Source: Pseudobdellovibrionaceae bacterium (lineage in GTDB: Bacteria; Bdellovibrionota; Bdellovibrionia; Bdellovibrionales; JAMPXM01). From it: a stretch of 10,346 bases of DNA. The notes beneath the pieces were generated by a model. It was not told the DNA's origin and did not search any database. It saw nothing but the letters and a program-made list of their open reading frames with translations. The DNA lies in the NCBI GenBank assembly GCA_913776405.1, contig CAJYOV010000614.1, positions 1 through 10,346 of the forward strand, given 5' to 3'. Positions 1-5,995 of the stretch are shown one piece after another. The position numbers and the translations under genes are program-made. The stretch's first letter is position 1, and each line of letters opens with the position of its first letter.

Positions 1-1
1 C

Positions 2-331
2 GAAGCTGCGCTTTCAACACGGACCGCTTACGAAATCGTTAAATCACAGGGCGCACGCGCGGGGCTGTTGAAACCGCTGCATCCCCACGCGCTACGGCAC
101 AGCTTCGCGACCCACCTACTCTCAAGCGGTGCGAACTTGAGAACGCTTCAAGAGCTCATGGGCCACCGCACCTTGCAGGCGACACAACGATATACGCATA
201 TCGGAATTGATCAGCTGGCGCGAACGCTCGAAAAGTTTCATCCCTTTGGAGACGAAGGTTCAGAAGCGGCTGCCGCAGCGGCCGCGCCTGCCGGAAATAA
301 GAAGCCACAGCGCCAGCACAACAAAAAGTGA
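2..331 (+). CDS. XerC/XerD-family tyrosine recombinase, C-terminal catalytic part (5' end outside window)
   Basis: This is the C-terminal end of a site-specific tyrosine recombinase of the kind that resolves chromosome dimers at dif. The reading frame is open from base 2, so the real start lies upstream and 109 residues are visible. Counting from base 2, the catalytic set can be read: His29 and Arg32 in the PHALRHSFATHLL box, His55 in the LMGH motif and the nucleophile Tyr64 in RYTH. Lys and the first Arg of the active site would be upstream of the window. The fold normally ends near the HPF stretch; here a further tail of about 28 residues follows, with an Ala run and a basic end (KKPQRQHNKK). 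XerC and XerD cannot be separated from this fragment, and an integrase of an integrated element is less likely given the Xer-like PHALRHSFATHLL and RYTHIG motifs. The stop lies just before or inside the start region of the next gene. Confidence 0.9.
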   Translation, partial: EAALSTRTAYEIVKSQGARAGLLKPLHPHALRHSFATHLLSSGANLRTLQELMGHRTLQATQRYTHIGIDQLARTLEKFHPFGDEGSEAAAAAAAPAGNKKPQRQHNKK

Positions 332-348
332 AAGTTCCAAACGACAAA

Positions 349-906
349 ATGAAGAAGACCGTATTTTTCGACCGCGACGGCACGCTGATCGTGAATCAGC
401 ACTACCTCAACGACCCTGAGAAGATCGTTTATCTCCCCTTCTGTTTCGAAGCGCTTCAGCTTTTGCGCGATCAGGGTTTTCAATTCGTCATGGTCACGAA
501 TCAAAGCGGAATCGCTAAGGGGATCGTTCAGGTTGAAAACATGCACGAGATTCATCGCCACATGCTGAAGAGATTCGGCGAGCATGGAATCGAGTTCGCG
601 GGCATTTACTTCTCGCCACATGCCTCTGATTCGGATCATGAAATGCGTAAACCGAACGCAGGTATGCTCCTTCAAGCAGCTCGCGAACTCGAAGTCGATT
701 TCGCAAAAAGTTGGATGGTTGGCGATAACATGAGCGATGTTGAAGCCGGACGCCGAGCTGGCTGTCGAACGATCTTACTCGCGGGCGGCGACCTGTCGAA
801 AGATTCGAAATTTGCCAAGCCCGACGTCGAGGCACCAACTCTCATGGCGGTCGCTAAAGCAATATTAGCGAACGCTGGACAGCCTTCATCAAAGCAAACG
901 CCTTAA
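349..906 (+). CDS. HAD-superfamily phosphatase, GmhB / HisB-N type (histidinol-phosphate or heptose-1,7-bisphosphate phosphatase family)
   Basis: This is a cytoplasmic HAD hydrolase of 185 residues. In GmhB the family removes the 7-phosphate of D-glycero-D-manno-heptose 1,7-bisphosphate on the way to the LPS inner core; in HisB-N it hydrolyses histidinol phosphate. Counting from the ATG at 349, motif I is FFDRDGTL with Asp8 (nucleophile) and Asp10. Motif II is VTNQSG around Thr50, followed by RKP with Lys101, and motif III is VGDNMSD with Asp126 and Asp130. Length and motif spacing fit the subfamily. The loop before RKP, where GmhB usually carries zinc-binding Cys and His residues, reads YFSPHASDSDHEMRKP and has no Cys, so the exact substrate is uncertain. 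A GTG at 328 would add seven residues and overlap the recombinase stop as GTGA. I chose the ATG because MKKTVFFDRDG matches the usual family N-terminus. Neither start has a good Shine-Dalgarno, which suggests coupling to the upstream gene. Confidence 0.85.
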   Translation: MKKTVFFDRDGTLIVNQHYLNDPEKIVYLPFCFEALQLLRDQGFQFVMVTNQSGIAKGIVQVENMHEIHRHMLKRFGEHGIEFAGIYFSPHASDSDHEMRKPNAGMLLQAARELEVDFAKSWMVGDNMSDVEAGRRAGCRTILLAGGDLSKDSKFAKPDVEAPTLMAVAKAILANAGQPSSKQTP

Positions 907-1018
907 GCCCGTCTCATTTCGAGAGATCTTCAGATAAGTACGCGAAAATCCGAAAAGTTTACTGTCGCTCGGCTCCTGCGGTCGACGTAAATGGATTCAG
1001 ATTCGAAGGGACTTTCGG

Positions 1019-1936
1019 ATGAAGATGCGTCTTGCGCAAAGCTTGATGGCTTTCGTTACTGTGATCGCTGGCACTCACGCCGCTGAGGCCGCTTGCGGAG
1101 TTTTCGAGGTTGCCAAAGGCGATGTTAAGGTCCAATCGGGCCCGAAAATATCGGTCGCTGCGCAGGGCACGAAAATCTGTTCCGGCGACAGTGTCATCAC
1201 GGCCGATCAAGCGCGCGCCAAAATCAAAATGGAAGACGGCAACGAACTCAACGTCTCTCCGAATTCGAAGATTGTTCTTGAGAACTATCAGTACGATCCG
1301 GGCCAGAATAAAAAGAAAGTTCTCTTGAACGTTCTTAAAGGCAAAATCCGCGCGGCTACGCGCGAAGAAAATATGTACAACGACAAATCGAAAGACGGCC
1401 AAGCAAACTCGTTCCAAGTCAAAACGAAGTCTGCTGTCGCGGGAGTTCGCGGAACAGACTTCCTCACGTCGTTCGACACTTCGAATGGCCGCTCTGAGAT
1501 CATCACATTCCGAGGAAAGGTCGAGGTCGGTCGCATCGGTCCAGGCGGCGCGATCTTGAATGCGGTTCAGGTGGGTGTCGGTCAGACGACTGTGATCATG
1601 ATGGGCAAATCGCCAGAGCCGCCGAAGACCGTGCCGACCATCGAATTTAAGCAACTTGAGTCCGAGACCGCTGCGACGCCTGTACAAGGCGCTTCGTCAC
1701 AGCCGCAGCAACCTGCGCGCCCTGCTTCTACAATTTCGATGACCACCGACAACGAGCTTTCAGGCGGTTCGATTGAAGGTCGTGGTCCGGCAAGCGATAT
1801 GAAGATTTCGGGTGGGGCAGCTCCTGCCGGTGCGCCCGCACAACAGCCGACTGTGCCGAAACTGCCTCAACAAGTCATCGACAGCGTTCAGAAGAAATCG
1901 ATCATCACGATCGACGTTCAGTACGGCGATCGTTAA
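1019..1936 (+). CDS. Exported FecR-domain protein with disordered C-terminal tail
   Basis: This predicted secreted, probably periplasmic, protein has 305 residues. Residues 1-25 form a signal peptide with a basic start, a hydrophobic core (SLMAFVTVIAG) and likely signal peptidase I cleavage after AEA. Cys26 follows closely, but the sequence before it is not a convincing lipobox. Residues about 28-195 show the FecR fold pattern: a GDVKV strand, SGDSVITADQARAKI, an NVSPNSKIVL segment and the hallmark SAVAGVRGTDF at 138-148. Classical FecR relays the iron-citrate signal to an ECF sigma factor through a membrane anchor. Here there is no anti-sigma N-terminal domain, no transmembrane helix beyond the signal peptide and no sigma gene nearby, so a structural or cell-wall role is more likely. 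Residues about 198-290 are Pro/Gln/Ala/Ser-rich and probably disordered. The two cysteines after cleavage (Cys26, Cys54) could pair. The start is supported by GAAGGGA at 1005-1011. A strong terminator follows. Confidence 0.82.
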   Translation: MKMRLAQSLMAFVTVIAGTHAAEAACGVFEVAKGDVKVQSGPKISVAAQGTKICSGDSVITADQARAKIKMEDGNELNVSPNSKIVLENYQYDPGQNKKKVLLNVLKGKIRAATREENMYNDKSKDGQANSFQVKTKSAVAGVRGTDFLTSFDTSNGRSEIITFRGKVEVGRIGPGGAILNAVQVGVGQTTVIMMGKSPEPPKTVPTIEFKQLESETAATPVQGASSQPQQPARPASTISMTTDNELSGGSIEGRGPASDMKISGGAAPAGAPAQQPTVPKLPQQVIDSVQKKSIITIDVQYGDR

Positions 1937-1993
1937 TTGCGCCGTGGCGCCCACCATATTGAGAATACCAAATTGAATTTATAGACTTCAAAG

Positions 1994-2024
1994 AAAGAGA
2001 CTAGCCCACAGGCTGGTCTCTTTT
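1994..2024 (+). terminator. Strong rho-independent terminator after the FecR-domain gene
   Basis: A 13-bp stem (AAAGAGACTAGCC at 1994-2006 with GGCTGGTCTCTTT at 2011-2023, containing one G-T wobble) closes a CACA tetraloop. It is followed by TTTTAGTTT, so the T run overlaps the stem end. It lies 57 bp after the FecR-domain stop. This implies that the next gene has its own promoter between here and 2095. A TAGAAT at 2060-2065 could be a -10 box, but no convincing -35 stands at the right distance. Confidence 0.9.
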
Positions 2025-2095
2025 AGTTTCGCTATGCCCTCGACATCGTTGCGCTAAACTAGAATCCGTCGATCTATCATCAACGAGGTTTACAG

Positions 2096-4231
2096 GTGTT
2101 GCGCAGCTTTGCTTTTACGCTCCTTATGCTTCCGCTCATCGCTTCTGCGCAAGCGCCAGCAATCTCAAAAACTCAAGCTCCAGCAGCGAAGCGTATTAAC
2201 GTCAACGCCAACAGCACGATGAAGATCAACTACGGCCATCCAGGTTGGAATAAAAGTGCCACCGACATCGACACAGCGATCGTCATCATGCGCGACACGG
2301 CAACTGGAAGTTTAGTGCAGATCCAACTGAACGAAACTGCGCCAGACTCGTCTTTGTTTACGGGTCGATTCTCGATCAACTTCAACAAAGAAGACCGACT
2401 CCAGGCCGAATTTTTCATCCCTTCTCAAGAACAGATCAAAGAGAAAGACGGTGTCATCAAAGTTACGGCCAAAATCGTAAAAGGCGAACTTACGCGCAAT
2501 CCGTTTATTCTCAGACGTCTTCCAACTGGCGAACAGAGCATTGAGATCTTCGATACGCGCGAGCAAGCGCGTGGAGCGATGAAAGCCTACAAAGCCGAGC
2601 AGATGATCATGCTTCAAAGCCAGCAAGCCCTCGCGAATGCGAACACGAAGCCAGGCAAGTTCCCTGCTGATCAGGATCTAGAGGCTCAAAAGATCGCTGA
2701 GGACGCGCGCCAAAAACAAGAAGCCGCTCGAGCAGCATCCGATCGCGCACGTCTCGAACAGCTTGAAGCAAAGCGACTCGAAGAGCTGAAAGCGAAACAA
2801 GCTGCGCTGTCCGAGCAAGAGAAAGAACGTGAAAAGGCGCGCGCCCGTGCGCTCGCTGATCAAGGGCTAAAGCTTTACCAAGACGAAGACTTCATGGGTG
2901 CGAGAACGGCGTTCGATGAGGCCGTGGCTCTCGATCCAGACAACCGCGTGTTTTATTATCAGTACGGGATCGCACTGTACAAAACGAGCGACTTCAATCG
3001 TGCGCTGGTCACCCTTCGATTAGCAGACGACGCCTCCGTTAATAAAATCGAACGATCGTATTTCATGGCCTTGAGTCATTTCCGATTGAAGGAAACTGAG
3101 GCTGCTCTCAAAACTTTCGATGAAGTCGTCGCGTCGAAGGACACGACCCTTGCACCCTCTGCTCGATTCTACAAAGGCGTCATCCTTTACGAACGTGAGG
3201 ATTGGAAAAACGCGCAAGACTCCTTTCAACAAGTTTTAGACACGTCAAAAGATCCAAAGCTCGATGAACGCGCAGAAGCCTACATCGAGCAAATCATGCG
3301 AGCTCAGCAGTACGAGGTTGAACGCAGCCGAAAGTGGACTCTGAGTGCCACCGTGGGCGAAATGTACGACTCGAACGTGCTCTTGATCTCAAACTCGCTT
3401 CGCGACACAGGTTCGGCGACAGACACTCAAGGCTGGCGAGCGTTGTTCGCAGGCTCGGCACGTTACCGCCCCGTTTATGAAGAGACGTGGGAACTCGCCG
3501 CGCAACTCGATGCAGTCACGCTTTACACACTCGATAAGCGCTTTCAGAACGATGACTCGCTTCGAAATCTCGATCCAACGATCGTCACAGCACAAGTGCC
3601 GTGGACGCGGAAAGGATTGCTTTGGGGCCGCGGCCATCGCCTCGAGATTACGCCAGGCTATGAATCGACATTCATGAGTCTCGAATACAACACGAACAAA
3701 GCCATCATCGACTCTGTGCTCTTGGGCATCTCGAATCTCTTAATTGTGAACGACAGCTGGTTCTCAACCCTTTTGATTAACATCCGCCGAGATAAATCAA
3801 ATTTAAGCACAAGCGTCGGCGACGATGATTCGACGGCTTTAAGAGTTGCGTTCACATCGTCGAACTTAGTGTTTTTGAATGGCGCCAAAGATCGGATGTT
3901 GCTCGCGGAAGGTGGCATCATGTTGAACCAGGCTGAAGGTAAAAATGCGGTTTACCAACGCGTCGACTTAGGCGTGGGTTATATTCGTCCGTGGAAGTGG
4001 TCGACGTCTTTGAACCTGAAACTCGGTTACTTCTTACTTCAGTATCCCCAAGCAGCGGTCTCAAGAACCGACAATAGTTTAACTTTGAGCGCCGGGCTCA
4101 GTCGCAAGATCTCAGATATTTGGAGTGCGGGCTTCTTGACCGCTTACAACTTGAATAACTCGAATTCGAGCGCCAACAACTACGACAAGGTAACGGCTCT
4201 GCTGACGTTGTCAGCGGCCTACGGGCTCTGA
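2096..4231 (+). CDS. Exported TPR protein with C-terminal outer-membrane beta-barrel-like domain (Slam-like layout)
   Basis: This envelope protein has 711 residues. The GTG start is backed by GAGG at 2085-2088, 7 bases upstream. Residues 1-20 are a clear signal peptide ending ASAQA. Residues about 33-150 form a beta-rich domain containing LNETAPDSSLFTGRFSI, which recalls the ET-x-(D/N)-S-x-x-F-x-G pattern of some surface beta-sandwich repeats. Residues about 195-253 are Lys/Glu/Ala/Arg-rich with heptad character, probably a coiled coil. Residues about 253-400 hold roughly four TPR-like units; the clearest is ADQGLKLYQDEDFMGARTAF and onward to ALDPDN. From 413 to the end the sequence alternates polar and hydrophobic residues, and about 14 strands can be counted by eye, starting with KWTLSATVGEMYDSNVLL. 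TPR followed by such a barrel is the layout of Slam (DUF560) translocators and of PgaA/BcsC-like exporters. The substrate is unknown. The last residue is Leu rather than the common Phe. The 3' end overlaps recO by 13 bp in convergent orientation. Confidence 0.83.
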   Translation: MLRSFAFTLLMLPLIASAQAPAISKTQAPAAKRINVNANSTMKINYGHPGWNKSATDIDTAIVIMRDTATGSLVQIQLNETAPDSSLFTGRFSINFNKEDRLQAEFFIPSQEQIKEKDGVIKVTAKIVKGELTRNPFILRRLPTGEQSIEIFDTREQARGAMKAYKAEQMIMLQSQQALANANTKPGKFPADQDLEAQKIAEDARQKQEAARAASDRARLEQLEAKRLEELKAKQAALSEQEKEREKARARALADQGLKLYQDEDFMGARTAFDEAVALDPDNRVFYYQYGIALYKTSDFNRALVTLRLADDASVNKIERSYFMALSHFRLKETEAALKTFDEVVASKDTTLAPSARFYKGVILYEREDWKNAQDSFQQVLDTSKDPKLDERAEAYIEQIMRAQQYEVERSRKWTLSATVGEMYDSNVLLISNSLRDTGSATDTQGWRALFAGSARYRPVYEETWELAAQLDAVTLYTLDKRFQNDDSLRNLDPTIVTAQVPWTRKGLLWGRGHRLEITPGYESTFMSLEYNTNKAIIDSVLLGISNLLIVNDSWFSTLLINIRRDKSNLSTSVGDDDSTALRVAFTSSNLVFLNGAKDRMLLAEGGIMLNQAEGKNAVYQRVDLGVGYIRPWKWSTSLNLKLGYFLLQYPQAAVSRTDNSLTLSAGLSRKISDIWSAGFLTAYNLNNSNSSANNYDKVTALLTLSAAYGL

Positions 4232-4842
4232 CGCGATTCCTGAGCGGCGATTTGCAGATACTCCTGCAGAACACGCTTCACGCGACCGCGGAGGCGCAGC
4301 CAGTCCTCGTGCGTGAGAGGTGCTCTCTCGTGATCGGCGATGCCGATGGAGAGTAGCTCGGACTCCTCGCCTTCGAGCGGCAAGACACCTTGGTTCGCGA
4401 GTAGCTTCACCTCGAAGTGCGTGCGAAGGTGATCGAGATGCGCGCTGGTCTCAGCGATTTTCAGAGTGTTGCCCAACAAATTAAAAATTTCGGCCGAATC
4501 GACTTCGCCTTCTTTCACGACGCTCGCAACGAGCGAAACGAAATAGAGCGCGGCTTCGATCCTCGCATAGTCGGTTCGAAGACCTGGAAAATCTTGAATC
4601 AGCGTTGCTTCTTTTAAAGTTAAAAGCGTGTTTTCACCGCGCCCTGAGTTGCGGTCTTCGTAGAGAGCTTGAATGTAATGGGTCGGCTCTAGAACGCCGC
4701 CGCCAAATCGCTTTTTACTCTTCAGGGCACTGCGCGCGATGAAGCTGATGCGCGAACCTTCAGGCGTCAAACAGTTGAGGATCAGGTCGTTGTCCCCGTA
4801 GCGAGTCTTGCGTAAAATGATGACCTTTTGTTTGACCTGCAT
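4219..4842 (-). CDS. recO: DNA repair protein RecO
   Basis: RecO is a cytoplasmic recombination mediator that works with RecR and RecF to load RecA on SSB-coated single-stranded DNA. The first 80 residues read as the RecO OB fold: KQKVIILRKTRYGDNDLILN, then LTPEGSRISFIARSALKSKK, then RFGGGVLEPTHYIQALYEDR. The helical part follows, including FEVKLLANQGVLPL near 143-156, which matches the family's 'LL...G..P.L' signature. At 207 residues it is somewhat short. The zinc-binding Cys pairs that many RecO proteins carry right after that signature are absent, as in some proteobacterial RecO proteins. It starts 16 bp downstream of the UPF0104-type gene on the same strand, so the two are probably cotranscribed, and no strong Shine-Dalgarno is visible in that gap. 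It overlaps the convergent TPR-barrel gene by 13 bp with no terminator hairpin seen between them. Confidence 0.85.
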   Translation of the reverse strand: MQVKQKVIILRKTRYGDNDLILNCLTPEGSRISFIARSALKSKKRFGGGVLEPTHYIQALYEDRNSGRGENTLLTLKEATLIQDFPGLRTDYARIEAALYFVSLVASVVKEGEVDSAEIFNLLGNTLKIAETSAHLDHLRTHFEVKLLANQGVLPLEGEESELLSIGIADHERAPLTHEDWLRLRGRVKRVLQEYLQIAAQESRQSP

Positions 4843-4858
4843 GTCGAAGAAAACTCTA

Positions 4859-5920
4859 TCACGTTGCGAGTTCGGCCGGCTTTTTTCTGCGCAAGTAGAA
4901 GAAAGCGCCTAACAGGCCCCACGTGAAACTCGCGAGCTGGGTCGCCGTGACGGCTGTCGGCCCGAGCTGGCTCTGCGTGTGGAGATATTGGTTAAACAGG
5001 TAGAAAAAGGCGGCCTGCCCGACACCGATGCCGGCTGGCGAAATCGGGAGCGCTTGAACCACGGTGCCAATCGGCACGAGGAAAAAATAGGCTGCAAGCG
5101 GAATATCGACGCCCATGGCCTGCCCGATCGCGACTACGAACGCCACCATGAGAACCTGGTTCACGCCACTCATGAGAATCGCAATGAAGAGTGCTAGAGG
5201 TTGATGGCGATAAGAGTGGAGAGTCTCAAAGACTGAACGGAATTTAGAGCCGCCTGGCGCTTTATCGAAAAACCAATTTAAAAGTGAGAGGTTACCGATT
5301 CGACGTGAGAACGAAATCGCGAAGAAGACGATGAACGCTAGGAAGAAAAGCGAGACACCAATTGCGATCGAGGTTAACTGCGGCGAGTGTTCAACGACTT
5401 CCCAGTTGAGAAACAGCGCCAGAAAAGCTGTGGCGATCATCACGAAGAAGCCTACGACCCGATCCATGAAGATGCTAAGGGCGGCGGCCATGCGACGCTG
5501 CGGATGTTCTTGAAGGAGGTAGTACCCTTTCACGACATCGCCACCCACCCCGCCAGGCATGGCGAAATTGAAGAACATGCCGATAAATGAAAGTGGAAGC
5601 GTTTTACGAATGCTGGTCTGGAAACCTTGCCCGCGAAGCAGGCAGACCCAACGGTAGTTATTGATGAAAATCTGAGAAAAAACGCACGCCAAGCAGAAGG
5701 TCACCAACCCCGGCGTGGCGAGATTGGCCATGGCCTTGAAGTCCAAGGCGCCCTTTTTCACTAACCAGACGATCAGAGCAACGGCGAAAGCGATTTTCAG
5801 GGCCGTTTTCACCACGTTTTTTGCGAATTCTGATTTTCCGCCGCCAGATGATGACGCAGTGACAGTTTGTGATGCCATTGAATATCCTGGCGATTTGCCT
5901 TGTGGTACCTTGTCGCTCAT
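4859..5920 (-). CDS. Integral membrane protein, UPF0104 / lysylphosphatidylglycerol-synthase transmembrane family
   Basis: This inner-membrane protein of 353 residues belongs to the family that includes the flippase-like domain of MprF and AglD-type proteins. Members move or handle lipids or lipid-linked sugars, but this one lacks the MprF aminoacyl-transferase domain. A hydrophilic Ser/Gly-rich N-terminus of about 35 residues precedes the first membrane helix near 39-54. Roughly seven to eight hydrophobic segments follow. Family motifs are visible: NNYRW at 87-91, FNFAMPGGVGGDVVKGYYL at 117-135, DRVVG at 153-157 and LPISPAGIGVGQ at 291-302. The C-terminus is short and basic (LRRKKPAEL). The start is ambiguous: the ATG ending at 5920 has only a weak GGA upstream, whereas Met15 (ATG at 5876-5878) has AGGA six bases before it and would give 339 residues. 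It is divergent from the UDP-sugar operon and leads into recO, which may hint at a role with a glycosylated lipid. Confidence 0.82.
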   Translation of the reverse strand: MSDKVPQGKSPGYSMASQTVTASSSGGGKSEFAKNVVKTALKIAFAVALIVWLVKKGALDFKAMANLATPGLVTFCLACVFSQIFINNYRWVCLLRGQGFQTSIRKTLPLSFIGMFFNFAMPGGVGGDVVKGYYLLQEHPQRRMAAALSIFMDRVVGFFVMIATAFLALFLNWEVVEHSPQLTSIAIGVSLFFLAFIVFFAISFSRRIGNLSLLNWFFDKAPGGSKFRSVFETLHSYRHQPLALFIAILMSGVNQVLMVAFVVAIGQAMGVDIPLAAYFFLVPIGTVVQALPISPAGIGVGQAAFFYLFNQYLHTQSQLGPTAVTATQLASFTWGLLGAFFYLRRKKPAELAT

Positions 5921-5995
5921 AAGATTCCAAACTGATGTATCACCCGGAACCCCAGCGGTTCAAAGGGAATTCATCGAACGGAGAGTTGAAATCGC
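5881..5995. promoter_or_regulatory. Divergent promoter region between the UPF0104-type gene and the UDP-sugar operon
   Basis: The two units start back to back with 75 bp between the outermost start codons, so both promoters must lie here or slightly inside the minus-strand gene's 5' end. For the + strand, TTGCCT at 5895-5900 and CATAAG at 5918-5923 have the right 17-bp spacing but each matches the sigma-70 consensus only 4 of 6. GGAGAG at 5980-5985 is the likely ribosome binding site for the dehydrogenase, ten bases before its ATG. On the minus strand only poor matches are seen. The region is called from gene arrangement, and the exact boxes are uncertain. Confidence 0.4.

Noticed and set aside
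2..331. Phage or genomic-island integrase marking a mobile element
   Set aside because: The catalytic part is closest to chromosomal Xer recombinases, and no attachment repeats, tRNA gene or other mobility genes are seen nearby.
907..1018. Terminator or promoter between the HAD phosphatase and the FecR-domain gene
   Set aside because: Only a 4-bp TCTC/GAGA stem and isolated weak boxes are visible (GATAAG at 933-938 without a -35). None is good enough to report.
991..1089. Short ORF (ATG at 991) overlapping the FecR-domain start in another frame
   Set aside because: No Shine-Dalgarno before it, about 32 codons, and it overlaps the well-supported signal peptide coding sequence, so it is likely chance.
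959..1687. Long open frame on the minus strand opposite the FecR-domain gene
   Set aside because: The translation is Arg/Asp/His-rich and low in recognisable motifs, as expected for the antisense of a real gene. The + strand frame has a signal peptide and family motif.
1019..1936. FecR-domain protein as an anti-sigma iron-signalling regulator
   Set aside because: It has a signal peptide and no cytoplasmic anti-sigma domain or transmembrane anchor, and there is no ECF sigma factor or TonB receptor gene in the window.
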